49,816 nucleotides of DNA from Cyanobium sp. N.Huapi 1H5 (lineage in GTDB: Bacteria > Cyanobacteriota > Cyanobacteriia > PCC-6307 > Cyanobiaceae): the NCBI RefSeq assembly GCF_024345535.1, contig NZ_JAGQBH010000011.1:1-49816 (forward strand), written 5' to 3'. The notes below the pieces were generated by a model. That model saw nothing but the letters and a program-made list of their open reading frames with translations. It had not been told where the DNA came from and made no database searches. A program made the translations under genes and the position numbers. Below, in pieces: positions 40,301 through 48,884 of the stretch (position 1 is its first letter; every line of letters starts with the position of its first letter).

Positions 40301-41944
40301 TCACGCCTGCCCCACCGGGGTGGTGAAGGGTGAGCGGCCCCGCAGCTGCACCGTGTGGCGCCGCCAGAACGGCTGGGGTGCCGGGGCGTCGGTGCGGTGA
40401 TGGCCGCCGCGGCTCTCGACCCGGAAGGCGGCGGCCTCCATCAGCAGCTCCGCCAGCACCAGCCGCTGGCGCAGGTCCTGCAGCAGCAGCAGGCGGCGGC
40501 CCTGCTCCGGCGTCAGCGTCAGTTCCCGGTCGTGGGGCAGATCGTGGGCCCGGCGCAGCAGGGGGGAGCGTTCATGGCCCGAGCGCTCGCTGCGCACCCG
40601 CCGCAGGGCGCCGATGAGATCGACGCCGCGGCGTTCCACGCCGGCCACCTGCCAGCAGAGGCGGCGCAGGTCGTCGATCGCGGCGAGCAGGGTGGCCTCA
40701 TCGGGGCCCGAGCGCGCTTCGGCCTCGCTCAGGGCAGGGGCCTCGCCGGGGGCTTCGAGGGGCGCGGGGGGAAGGGGCTGGGGCTGCAGGTGGCGCAGCC
40801 GGCGGGCGAAGACCAGACATTCCATCAGCGAGTTGCTGGCCAGCCGGTTGGCCCCATGCACCCCGGTGCTGGCCACCTCCCCCACCGCGTACAGGCCCCC
40901 CAGGCTGGTGGCCGCCTCCAGGTCGGTGCCGATGCCCCCCATCCAGTAGTGGGCGGCCGGGGCCACGGGAATCGGGGCGTCGCCGGGGGCCAGCCCCAGC
41001 TCCCGGCAGCGGCGCAGGATGGTGGGGAACTGGCGTTCCAGCCGTTCGCGGCCCACCGGGCGCAGGTCGAGCCACAGGTGGGTGACCCCCTGCTCGGCCA
41101 TGCAGCGGGCCAGGGCGCGGCTCACCTGGTCCCGCGGCGCCAGATCGCCCCCCTCCAGGCGGGCCACCGGGGAACGGCCGGCGTCGTCGAAGAGGCGGGC
41201 CCCCTCGCCGCGCACCGCCTCGCTGATCAGGAAGTGGGGGGCGTCCGGCAGCATCAGCGCCGTGGGGTGGAACTGGACGAACTCCAGATCCCGCACCCGG
41301 GCGCCGGCGCTCCAGGCCATGGCGACGCCGTCGCCGCTGGCCTGGGCCGGGTTGGTGGTGTGGGCGAACAGATGGCCGCCGCCGCCGCTGGCCAGCACCA
41401 CCGCACCGGCCCGCAGCCAGCGCAGTCGCTGGCCTTCGAGCACCTGCAGCCCGAGGCACTGGCCGTTCTCCACCCACAGCTGCAGGGCGGGGATGCCCTT
41501 GCGTTGCTCCAGGCCGGGGCGGCGCTGCACTTCCCGCTCCAGGGCATCCACCAGGGCGCCCCCGGTGCGGTCCTGGGCGTGGAGCACCCGGCGGTGGCTG
41601 TGGGCCGCTTCCAGGGTGGTGCTCAGGCCCTGGGGGGTGCGATCGAAGTCCATGCCCAGCTGCACGAGGCGCTCGACGCAGGCCGGCGCCTCCCGCACCA
41701 GCACCTCGACCGCGGCCGGATCGCAGAGCCCGGCGCCCGCCTTGAGGGTGTCGGTGATGTGGCTGGCGAAGCTGTCGTCGGCTCCGGTCACCGCGGCGAT
41801 GCCCCCCTGGGCCCAGCGGCTGGCCGACGGGGGGGCGCTGGATTTGCTCAGCAGCAGCACGCGCAGCTGCGGGGGCAATTCCAGGCAGGTCATCAGGCCC
41901 GCGGCACCACTGCCGACCACCACCACGTCCCAGTGGGGTGCCAT
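40301..41944 (-). CDS. nadB: L-aspartate oxidase
   Basis: The protein has 547 residues. DVVVVGSGAAGLMTCLEL is the FAD-binding motif. SASRWAQGGIAAV, HSHRRVLHAQDRTG, EFVQFHPTAL, GEGARLFD and HYWMGGIGTDLEAATSLGGLYAVGEVASTGVHGANRLASNSLMECL (in parts) are NadB motifs of the succinate dehydrogenase/fumarate reductase flavoprotein family. It oxidises aspartate to iminoaspartate in NAD synthesis. ATG 41944 (MAPHWDVVV) is preferred; a TTG 21 bases upstream would add seven residues. A TAGGCT -10 lies about 60 bases upstream. Confidence 0.95.
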   Translation of the reverse strand: MAPHWDVVVVGSGAAGLMTCLELPPQLRVLLLSKSSAPPSASRWAQGGIAAVTGADDSFASHITDTLKAGAGLCDPAAVEVLVREAPACVERLVQLGMDFDRTPQGLSTTLEAAHSHRRVLHAQDRTGGALVDALEREVQRRPGLEQRKGIPALQLWVENGQCLGLQVLEGQRLRWLRAGAVVLASGGGGHLFAHTTNPAQASGDGVAMAWSAGARVRDLEFVQFHPTALMLPDAPHFLISEAVRGEGARLFDDAGRSPVARLEGGDLAPRDQVSRALARCMAEQGVTHLWLDLRPVGRERLERQFPTILRRCRELGLAPGDAPIPVAPAAHYWMGGIGTDLEAATSLGGLYAVGEVASTGVHGANRLASNSLMECLVFARRLRHLQPQPLPPAPLEAPGEAPALSEAEARSGPDEATLLAAIDDLRRLCWQVAGVERRGVDLIGALRRVRSERSGHERSPLLRRAHDLPHDRELTLTPEQGRRLLLLQDLRQRLVLAELLMEAAAFRVESRGGHHRTDAPAPQPFWRRHTVQLRGRSPFTTPVGQA

Positions 41945-42005
41945 GCGCGGATCGGGCTCATCCAAGCGGCTGGTTCACCCCTTCGCACCGTGCCTTGTGC
42001 AGCCG

Positions 42006-42011
42006 AGCCTA
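42006..42011 (-). promoter_or_regulatory. Candidate -10 of nadB
   Basis: On the minus strand the bases read CATAGGCT, giving TAGGCT as a -10 about 60 bases before ATG 41944. It resembles the CATAGNNT elements before uppP, crtQ and rimO. Confidence 0.4.
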
Positions 42012-42041
42012 TGGGACGGACGGTGGCGGACCTGCGGCCAC

Positions 42042-42070
42042 AAAAAAACCGCCGTGGTGACGGCGGTTCC
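42042..42070 (-). terminator. Rho-independent terminator of psbU
   Basis: On the minus strand AACCGCCG (42068-42061) pairs with CGGCGGTT (42054-42047) around TCACCA and is followed by a T7 run including 42048-42042. It lies 29 bases beyond the psbU stop and before the nadB promoter. Confidence 0.92.
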
Positions 42071-42098
42071 GGAGGGGTGGGGGAGGCCCGCCGGGGGC

Positions 42099-42476
42099 TC
42101 AGCGGTAGACGCCGTCATTGATGCGATCGAAGCCCTCGTTCAGGGCGATCGCCGGGGGGGTGACGGTGAAGTTGGCCTTGTACTTGTTGAAGAGCTCCTT
42201 CTGGCGGTCGGTCAGGTCCAGCTCCAGCACGTCATCGACGCTGTCGTAGGGACCACCCAGGACGATCTTGCCGGCCAGGGTCGGGTACATGCCGGGGTAC
42301 TGCTGGAACCGGCGCACCGAGGCGTTGTTGAGATCCACCTTGCCGACGCTCTCGGCGAGCTTGTCGTCGATCTCGTTGCGGCGCTCTGCGGCGAGGGCGG
42401 CACCGGGCAGAAGCAGGGTCACGAGCAGACCGGCCAGGACCACACCACTCATGAACCAGGCAAGCAGCCGCTTCAT
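42099..42476 (-). CDS. psbU: Photosystem II 12 kDa extrinsic protein
   Basis: The protein has 125 residues. A signal peptide (hydrophobic FMSGVVLAGLLVTLLLPGAA, then ALA cleavage) gives a mature protein starting AERRNEIDDKL. Then come KVDLNNASVRRFQQYPGMYP, GKIVLGGPYDSVDDVLEL and LTDRQKELFNKYKANFTV, the PsbU signature with helix-hairpin-helix-like turns. PsbU binds the lumenal side of photosystem II and stabilises the oxygen-evolving cluster with PsbO and PsbV. ATG 42476 is fixed by AAGGAG seven bases upstream; a GTG one codon earlier is less likely. It has its own terminator. Confidence 0.96.
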   Translation of the reverse strand: MKRLLAWFMSGVVLAGLLVTLLLPGAALAAERRNEIDDKLAESVGKVDLNNASVRRFQQYPGMYPTLAGKIVLGGPYDSVDDVLELDLTDRQKELFNKYKANFTVTPPAIALNEGFDRINDGVYR

Positions 42477-42501
42477 CACGACACTCCTTAGGGGAATAGA
42501 A

Positions 42502-42559
42502 CCAGGGGACCCTGGCAGGGACAGGGCGGTGATCCGCAGATCACCCCAGCAACGTTACA
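42502..42559 (-). promoter_or_regulatory. psbU upstream region: two palindromes and a possible -10
   Basis: CCAGGG (42502-42507) with CCCTGG (42510-42515) and GGTGATC (42528-42534) with GATCACC (42539-42545) are two perfect inverted repeats just upstream of the psbU ribosome site. TGTAAC on the minus strand (42559-42554) is a weak -10 that would place both in the leader as hairpins. They could also be operator sites. Confidence 0.4.
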
Positions 42560-42607
42560 GAAGGCCCCCGGGTCTCCCTGCACAGGCGGGCGCGCTTTTG
42601 CAGTTCT

Positions 42608-43330
42608 TCAGATCAGGCCGCTCAGGTGGGGGGCCACCAGGGCCGCCCCGAGGAACAGGCCATCGACGGCCAGGGTGGTTCCCACGGCCGCGGCGGCCGC
42701 CCGCCAGGGGCCGCCCACAGACCAGAGGCGGCGGCAGAGGAGCAGCAGCAGGCCCGCCGCCACAGCGATCAGGGCCAGCGGCCAGGGCTGGAGCACCTGC
42801 AGGGCGGCGCCTTGGAGCAGGAGCGGAGCCTCGGTGAGGGGGGCGTTCAGCACCCGGGGCCAGAGGTCCATGAGGCCGGCGGCCGCCATCACCCCATCGG
42901 TGCTGGCGGTGCCCAGCAGGGAGCCGAGGTAGAAGGCGCCCGCCAGGCGCCAGCGGCCGCCGAGGCCCGCCACCGCCAGGGGGAGGACAAAGGCCTCGAT
43001 CGGCAGATGCATCACCGGATGGAGCCGGAACCAGCCCCAGAAGAGGCAGCCCCCCAGCCAGCTGCCGCAGAAGCCCACCAGCAGGACGCCCAGCTGCTGC
43101 CACGGGCCCTGACCCCGGCGCTCCAGCAGCAGGGCGAAGGCCATCAGGGGGATGGTGAACAGGGTCGCCGCCATCGGCGCGGCGCGCACCCAGGGGGCCT
43201 GCAGGAACACCGGCACGGTCACCAGCAGGGCCGCCGCCAGGGGCAGCACGGCCGCGGCCGGGAAAGCGCCGAGCCGCAGGCCCGGCAGGGCCTCGGAACG
43301 GGCGGAAAGGGTGGGTGGGACCCCGAGCAC
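42608..43330 (-). CDS. DUF3120 integral membrane protein
   Basis: The protein is about 240 residues and mostly hydrophobic, with about seven membrane helices. VPVFLQAPWVRAAPM, FWGWFRLHPVMHLPIEAF and LGSLLGTASTDGVMAAAGLMDLWP match the cyanobacterial DUF3120 family, whose role is unknown. GTG 43330 is chosen; TTG 43354 is an alternative but lies inside the divergent promoter region facing uppP. It lies in the same direction as psbU, 131 bases upstream, with hairpins between, and is probably a separate transcript. Confidence 0.82.
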   Translation of the reverse strand: MLGVPPTLSARSEALPGLRLGAFPAAAVLPLAAALLVTVPVFLQAPWVRAAPMAATLFTIPLMAFALLLERRGQGPWQQLGVLLVGFCGSWLGGCLFWGWFRLHPVMHLPIEAFVLPLAVAGLGGRWRLAGAFYLGSLLGTASTDGVMAAAGLMDLWPRVLNAPLTEAPLLLQGAALQVLQPWPLALIAVAAGLLLLLCRRLWSVGGPWRAAAAAVGTTLAVDGLFLGAALVAPHLSGLI

Positions 43331-43396
43331 CTGGTTGTGAAGAAAGTTGTGCAACCTTAAGGGGGTGGAGGGGTGCTTCCGTGACCCGTCCGGCCA

Positions 43397-43402
43397 TAGG
43401 GT
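43397..43402 (+). promoter_or_regulatory. Candidate -10 of the uppP operon
   Basis: TAGGGT within CCATAGGGT lies 23 bases before ATG 43426. It supports that start over GTG 43381, which would be upstream of the transcript. Confidence 0.42.
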
Positions 43403-43425
43403 CAGCCGCAGTATCGGCTCCCCCC

Positions 43426-44298
43426 ATGCCGCTGGTCGCCACGGCTGCCGCCCTGCCCCTGGTCGAGGCCTGCTGGCACGCCTTCGTTCTGGGGGTCGTG
43501 CAGGGGCTGACGGAGTTCCTGCCGATCAGCAGCACAGCCCATCTGAAGGTGGTTCCGGTCTTGCTGGGCTGGGGCGACCCGGGTGTGGCCTTCACCGCCG
43601 TGATCCAGCTCGGCAGCATCGCTGCGGTGCTCGGCTATTTCCGCAAGGATCTGGCCGAGGTGGGTGCGGGGGTGGCCCGGGCCTTCCGCCATGGCCAGTG
43701 GAACGACCCTCCGGCCCGGCTGGGGGTGGCCATCGTCCTCGGCACGGTGCCGATCCTGCTGGCGGGCCTGGCGATCAAGGTGCTGCTGCCCGGCTACGAG
43801 ACCTCCCCCCTGCGCAGCCTGACGTCGATCGCCATCGTCTCGATCGTGATGGCCCTGCTGCTGGCCGTGGCCGAGCTGGTGGGCCGCCGCCGCCGCCTGC
43901 TCGAAGCGGTCACCCCCCGGGACGGCCTGCTGGTGGGGCTGGCCCAGGCCCTGGCCCTGATCCCCGGGGTGTCCCGCTCGGGCAGCACCCTGACGGCGTC
44001 GCTCTTCGATGGCTGGCAGCGCTCCGACGCGGCCCGCTTCTCTTTCCTGCTGGGCATTCCCGCCATCACCCTGGCCGGGCTGGTGGAGCTCAAGGCCGCC
44101 TTCGGCTCGGTCGAGACCGGCGGCGTGATCCCGATGCTGGTGGGCATCGCCGCGGCGGCGGTGGTCTCCTGGCTGGCGATCGCCTGGCTGCTGCGCTTCC
44201 TGCAGCAGAACAGTACTTGGATCTTCGTCGGCTACCGGCTGCTGTTCGGTCTGGTGATCCTGCTCGGCTTCCGGGGCCTGGAGGGGACCAGCCCCTGA
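43426..44298 (+). CDS. uppP: Undecaprenyl-diphosphate phosphatase
   Basis: The protein has 290 residues and about eight membrane helices. The two active-site regions are VLGVVQGLTEFLPISSTAHL (21-40, with the Glu-rich motif and SS-A-H) and ALIPGVSRSGSTLTASL (PGVSRSGST at 180-188, with the essential Arg). UppP dephosphorylates undecaprenyl pyrophosphate to recycle the lipid carrier for peptidoglycan and surface glycans. It heads a plus-strand run with the radical SAM, TolC, PucC and phosphatase genes (gaps 54, 26, 6 and -4 bases). Confidence 0.94.
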   Translation: MPLVATAAALPLVEACWHAFVLGVVQGLTEFLPISSTAHLKVVPVLLGWGDPGVAFTAVIQLGSIAAVLGYFRKDLAEVGAGVARAFRHGQWNDPPARLGVAIVLGTVPILLAGLAIKVLLPGYETSPLRSLTSIAIVSIVMALLLAVAELVGRRRRLLEAVTPRDGLLVGLAQALALIPGVSRSGSTLTASLFDGWQRSDAARFSFLLGIPAITLAGLVELKAAFGSVETGGVIPMLVGIAAAAVVSWLAIAWLLRFLQQNSTWIFVGYRLLFGLVILLGFRGLEGTSP

Positions 44299-44352
44299 AG
44301 GGGCGGGACCGCCACACTGGAGCCAACGTCCCCTCGCCCCGCCGTCGCCCCC

Positions 44353-45747
44353 GTGTGGAAGGAGCCCTCCTCTGCCCTCGCCGGGCCCACCGCCCTCGCC
44401 GGTCCGGTCACCCAGCCCCGGCCAGCCCTTGTGGCCACGGTGGAGCCGGGCTCGATCGCCGAGGAGCTGGGGTTCCAGCCCGGTGACCGCCTGCGCAGCA
44501 TCAACGGCATCCGGCCGAGGGATCTGATCGACGTCCAGGTGCTGCAGGGGGAGGAGGAGCTGGTGCTCGAGGTGGAGGACCCCGACGGCACCCTCCACGT
44601 GGTGGAGCTGGAGAAGGACCTGGACGAGGGGCTGGGGCTGGGCTTCAGCGAGGCCCTGTTCGACGGTCTGCGGCAGTGCAACAACCACTGCCCCTTCTGC
44701 TTCATCGACCAGCAGCCGCCGGGGCGCCGCGACAGCCTCTACCTCAAGGACGACGACTACCGGCTCAGCTTTCTCTACGGCTCCTATCTCACCCTCACCA
44801 ACCTCACGGCGGCCGACTGGAGCCGCATCGAGGAGCAGCGCCTGTCGCCCCTGTTCGTGTCGGTCCATGCCACCGATCCGGAGCTGCGCAGCCGCCTGCT
44901 GGTCAATCCACGGGCCGCCCTGCTGCTGGAGCAGCTGGCCTGGTTCGCCGAGCGGCGCCTCCAGATCCACGCCCAGGTGGTGGTGTGTCCGGGGTTGAAC
45001 GACGGCGAGGCCCTGGAGCGCACCCTCACCGACCTGGCGCGGTTCGCCACCGGACCCTGGCCCGCCGTGCTCTCCACCGCCGTGGTGCCGGTGGGTCTGA
45101 CCCGCTTCCGCCCGGCCGGCGATGCCCTCAGGCCGGTCGACCGGGAGGTGGCCCTGGAGGTGATCGCCCGGGTGGAGCGCCTGCAGCCCGCCTTCCAGGC
45201 CAGCACCGGCAGCCGTTTCGCCTGGCTGTCCGATGAGTGGTTCCTGATTGCCGGCCGGCCCCTGCCGCCGCGGGCCAGCTACGAGGACCTGCCCCAGCAG
45301 GAGAACGGGGTCGGCAGCATCCGCGCCTTCCTGGAGGACCTGGAGGGGGCCACCCGGGAGCTTCCCGCCGGCATCGCCACCCCGCGGCGCTGCAGCTGGG
45401 TGGTGGGCCGCCTGGTGGCCGAGGCCCTGCAACCGGTGGTGGAGAGGCTCAACCGGGTCGCGGGTCTGGAGCTCGTCCTCCATGGCCTGCCCAGCCCCTA
45501 CTGGGGCCAGGAGCAGGTGGTCACCGGGCTGCTGACGGGTTCCGACCTGATCGAGGGCCTGCGCGGCCGTGACCTGGGGGAGGAACTGCTGCTGCCGCGG
45601 GTGATGCTGCGGGAGGGGGAGGAGGTGTTTCTGGACGACACCACCCTTGCCGACCTGCGCGACCGCCTGCCTGTGCCAGTTCGATTGCTGGGGGGTGCGG
45701 ACGATCTGGTGGCCGCCTGCCTCGGCACCCCACGGGGAGATGCTTAA
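44353..45747 (+). CDS. TIGR03279-family radical SAM protein with N-terminal PDZ-like domain (DUF512)
   Basis: The protein has 464 residues. Residues ~22-75 are a PDZ-like module (VEPGSIAEELGFQPGDRLRSINGIRPRDLIDV). The cluster motif is CNNHCPFC (C109, C113, C116), with FIDQQPPGRRDSLYLKDDDYRLSFLYG. The C-terminal ~200 residues include the DUF512 region. The family is conserved in cyanobacteria and in some Firmicutes; its reaction is not known. GTG 44353 is the only suitable start. The order uppP - radical SAM - TolC is packed enough to be co-transcribed. Confidence 0.9.
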   Translation: MWKEPSSALAGPTALAGPVTQPRPALVATVEPGSIAEELGFQPGDRLRSINGIRPRDLIDVQVLQGEEELVLEVEDPDGTLHVVELEKDLDEGLGLGFSEALFDGLRQCNNHCPFCFIDQQPPGRRDSLYLKDDDYRLSFLYGSYLTLTNLTAADWSRIEEQRLSPLFVSVHATDPELRSRLLVNPRAALLLEQLAWFAERRLQIHAQVVVCPGLNDGEALERTLTDLARFATGPWPAVLSTAVVPVGLTRFRPAGDALRPVDREVALEVIARVERLQPAFQASTGSRFAWLSDEWFLIAGRPLPPRASYEDLPQQENGVGSIRAFLEDLEGATRELPAGIATPRRCSWVVGRLVAEALQPVVERLNRVAGLELVLHGLPSPYWGQEQVVTGLLTGSDLIEGLRGRDLGEELLLPRVMLREGEEVFLDDTTLADLRDRLPVPVRLLGGADDLVAACLGTPRGDA

Positions 45748-45773
45748 GCTCTGCCTGAAGCGAACGGTCCAAC

Positions 45774-47483
45774 GTGAGGCGCCAACCACTCCTGCTCGCG
45801 GCACTGGTGGTGCTCCCGTCGTTCGGCCTCCAGGCGCTGCCGGTGCGGGCCCAGTCCGCCCCAGCCCCTGCCGCTCCGAGCCTTCCGGCCCCCCCGGCCC
45901 TGCCGCTGGCCCCTGAGGTCAAGGGGCCCCGGCCCAAGTCCAACCCCACGGTGCTGGCGCCCGCCGCCAAGGAGCTGCCCCCGGGCCTCCAGGATCTGGT
46001 CGCCCCCAACCCCCTGGCCCTGCCGGTCAAGCCGTCCCAGGTGCGCATCCGGGAGCTGCGCCCCCTCGGCCTGGCCGATGTGGAAACCCTGGTCGAGGTC
46101 AACAACCCCGAGCTCAAGGCGATCGCCAGCCAGGTGGAGCAGGCCCAGTCGGCCCTGCGGGCCCAGATCGCCCTCTGGTATCCCACGATCCAGCTCAACG
46201 CCAACAGCCTGCCCACCTACACCGGCGGCCAGCAGTTCAGCAGCGCCTTCACGGGCACCGGCCAGCAGCCCGGCAACACGATCACCAGCATCTGGCGGAT
46301 GTCGGCCGTGCTCCAGGCCAGCTGGGGCCTGATCAACCCCACCCGCACGCCGCAGATCGCCGCCGCCCGCGACCGCTTCGAGCAGGCCAAGAACCAGTAC
46401 CTGATCGGCCTGCGGGCGCGGCGCCTGGAGGCGGCCGAGGCCTTCTTCGATCTGCAGGTCTCCGACGAGACGGTCCGCATCGGCCAGGAGTCGGTGCGCT
46501 CCTCCCTGGTGAGCCTGCGGGATGCCAAGGCGCGCTTCCAGGCCGGCGTGGCCACCAAGCTGGAGGTGCTGGAGGCGGAAACCCAGCTGGCCCGCGACCA
46601 GCAGGTGCTCACCCAGGGTCTGGCCGACCAGGCCATCGCCCGTCGCGCCCTCGCCGCCCTGCTCGACCTGCCCCAGGACGTCACCCCCACCTCCAAGGAG
46701 CCCTCGCGGGTGGTGGGCTCCTGGCTGCCGTCGTTGCAGGAGAGCATCATCGCCGCCTACGCCTTCCGCGAGGAGCTCGACAACGTCCTGCTCAACATCT
46801 CCATCGCCAACAGCGAGGCGAACGCGGCCCTGGGCGCGGCCCAGCCGTTCCTGAACATCGCCTACAGCCTCACCGGCGGCCGCACCCGGGGGGTCCAGTT
46901 CGCCAACCGCAGCACCCCCGGGGTCAACTTCGGCAACGAAGGCTGGTCGGTGGAGAACACCGTGGGCCTCAACCTCAGCTGGACGATCTTCGACGGCGGC
47001 GCCGCCCGGGCCAATTACCGCCGCCAGAAGCAGGTGGCCCAGGAGAACTCCTTCCAGTTCGCCCAGCAGCGCGACGCGATCCGCCAGCAGGTGGAAACCA
47101 ACTTCTACGAGCTGGAGAAGAACAACCGCAACATCACCACCACCTCCCGCGAGGTGATCTCCACCCGCGAATCCCTGCGGCTGGCCCGGCTGCGCTTCCA
47201 GGCCGGCGTCACCACCCAGCGGGAGGTGGTCGACACCCAGCGTGACCTCACCCAGGCGGAAGTGCGCTGGTCGACGGCCATCTCCGACTACAACAAGGCC
47301 CTCGCCCGGCTGCGGCGCTTCACCGGGCTCGACCAGGTCGGCCTGTGCCAGCGCCAGGCCCTGCCGGCCACCAGCCCGAGGGCGGCCGGCACCTCCGAGA
47401 TCCCCGTGGAGCCCCAGCCCCTGATCCCGGCCTGCCGGGCGGGCAGCCCCACCGGGCCCGAGGCGCTGCCGCCGGGGTCCTGA
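45774..47483 (+). CDS. TolC-family outer-membrane efflux protein
   Basis: The protein has 569 residues. It has a signal peptide (LLLAALVVLPSFGLQALPVRA), a long Pro/Ala-rich segment (~25-85), then two outer-membrane-efflux repeats with heptad coils: VETLVEVNNPELKAIASQVEQAQSALRAQIA and later NFYELEKNNRNITTTSREVISTRESLRLARLRFQAGVTTQREVVDTQRDLT (in parts). TolC forms the trimeric outer-membrane channel of tripartite pumps and type I secretion, and the cyanobacterial homologues also affect surface proteins. No inner-membrane pump or adaptor gene is adjacent. The PucC gene follows after 6 bases. Confidence 0.92.
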   Translation: MRRQPLLLAALVVLPSFGLQALPVRAQSAPAPAAPSLPAPPALPLAPEVKGPRPKSNPTVLAPAAKELPPGLQDLVAPNPLALPVKPSQVRIRELRPLGLADVETLVEVNNPELKAIASQVEQAQSALRAQIALWYPTIQLNANSLPTYTGGQQFSSAFTGTGQQPGNTITSIWRMSAVLQASWGLINPTRTPQIAAARDRFEQAKNQYLIGLRARRLEAAEAFFDLQVSDETVRIGQESVRSSLVSLRDAKARFQAGVATKLEVLEAETQLARDQQVLTQGLADQAIARRALAALLDLPQDVTPTSKEPSRVVGSWLPSLQESIIAAYAFREELDNVLLNISIANSEANAALGAAQPFLNIAYSLTGGRTRGVQFANRSTPGVNFGNEGWSVENTVGLNLSWTIFDGGAARANYRRQKQVAQENSFQFAQQRDAIRQQVETNFYELEKNNRNITTTSREVISTRESLRLARLRFQAGVTTQREVVDTQRDLTQAEVRWSTAISDYNKALARLRRFTGLDQVGLCQRQALPATSPRAAGTSEIPVEPQPLIPACRAGSPTGPEALPPGS

Positions 47484-47489
47484 CACCCG

Positions 47490-48884
47490 TTGTCGTCACC
47501 CCTCCGCCCCGGCCTGACCCTCCCCGCCACGGTGCGCCTGGGCCTTTTCCAGGGTTGCCTGGGCTGCCTGGCCGTGATCTTCTCGGGGCTGCTCAACCGG
47601 ATCATGCTCAGTGAGCTGGGCTTCCCCGGACTGCTGGTGGGCGGTGCCCTGGCCTTCGAGCAGTTCGTGGCCCCCTCCCGGGTGCTGTTCGGCCAGATCT
47701 CCGATGCCCACCCCCTGGCCTCCCGCCACCGGGTCCCCTACGTGCTGCTCGGCACGGCGGCCTTCTGCCTGCTGGCGGTGCTGTCGGTGCCGCTGATCTT
47801 CCGGGTGGGGCGCCTGCTGGAGGACGGCAGCCAGCCCGGTCTCGCCTTCGGGATCGCCGCCCTCTGCGGCCTGTTCGCCCTTTACGGCCTGGCGATTTCC
47901 CTGGCCACCACCCCCTACCTGGCCCTGGTGATCGACCGCACCAGCGAACAGGAGCGTCCCCGGGCGGTGAGCATCATCTGGTGCATGCTCACGGTCGGCA
48001 TCGTGATCGGCGCGGTCTCCATCGGTGTGAGCCTGCGCTCCCTCGACGGGGTCAACGATCCGGCGGTGCTGGAGGCGACCCTCTCCCGCTTCATGGCCTC
48101 CGTCGCCGGGGTGGTGATGCTGCTCACCGTGGTCGCCACCTGGGGCATGGAGCCCCCCCTGCGCGAGCGCAGCGACGGGACGGCGGTGCCCCGGGAGGAC
48201 GCCATCGGCCTGCGCCAGTCCTGGACCCTGATCACCTCCAGCCGCCAGGTGCTGATCTTCTTCTCCTTCCTGATCCTGTTCACCCTGGCCCTGTTTCTGC
48301 AGGATCCGGTGCTCGAGAGCTACGGCGCCCAGGTGTTTGCCATGCCGATTGCCGCCACCGCCCAGCTGAACGCCTTCTGGGGTGTCGGCACCCTTGTCGG
48401 CCTGCTGCTCGCGGGGCTCTGGGTGGTGCCCCGTCTGGGGAAGATGGCCACCGCCCGCCTCGGCTGCCAGCTGATCGCCCTGTCCCTGCTGCTGCTGCTC
48501 GTGGCGGGCCTGACGGCCCGGATCCCCTTTCTGCAGGCCGTGATGGTGCTGTTCGGCCTGGCGGCGGGCATCGGCACCAACAGCGCCCTGTGTCTGATGC
48601 TCGACCTCACCCTTCCCCAGGCCGCCGGCACCTTCGTCGGCGTCTGGGGCCTGGCCCAGGCCCTGTCGCGGGCGATCGGCAAGCTCCTGGGGGGAGGCCT
48701 CTACGACATCGGCCGTGCCCTGCCCTTGGGGGACGGGCCCTACGGACCTTTCGCCCTGGTACTGGGCGTCGAGCTGCTGGTGGCCCTGGCGGCACTGCTG
48801 CTGCTCGGCTATGTCAACGTGCGCCAGTTCCGGGAGGACACCTCCCGCAGCCTCAGCCAGGTTCTGGAGATGGAAATGGGATGA
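47490..48884 (+). CDS. BCD-family MFS carrier (PucC-like)
   Basis: The protein has 464 residues and about twelve membrane helices. VRLGLFQGCLGCLAVIFSGLLNRIMLSELG, FEQFVAPSRVLFGQISDAHP and LATTPYLALVIDRTSEQERPRAVSIIW match the bacteriochlorophyll-delivery (PucC) family. In cyanobacteria these proteins are thought to move chlorophyll or lipid-like pigments to membrane complexes, but the substrate is unproven. The best start is TTG 47490, 6 bases after the TolC stop; no upstream ATG or GTG is available. Its stop overlaps the phosphatase start as ATGA. Confidence 0.9.
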   Translation: MSSPLRPGLTLPATVRLGLFQGCLGCLAVIFSGLLNRIMLSELGFPGLLVGGALAFEQFVAPSRVLFGQISDAHPLASRHRVPYVLLGTAAFCLLAVLSVPLIFRVGRLLEDGSQPGLAFGIAALCGLFALYGLAISLATTPYLALVIDRTSEQERPRAVSIIWCMLTVGIVIGAVSIGVSLRSLDGVNDPAVLEATLSRFMASVAGVVMLLTVVATWGMEPPLRERSDGTAVPREDAIGLRQSWTLITSSRQVLIFFSFLILFTLALFLQDPVLESYGAQVFAMPIAATAQLNAFWGVGTLVGLLLAGLWVVPRLGKMATARLGCQLIALSLLLLLVAGLTARIPFLQAVMVLFGLAAGIGTNSALCLMLDLTLPQAAGTFVGVWGLAQALSRAIGKLLGGGLYDIGRALPLGDGPYGPFALVLGVELLVALAALLLLGYVNVRQFREDTSRSLSQVLEMEMG

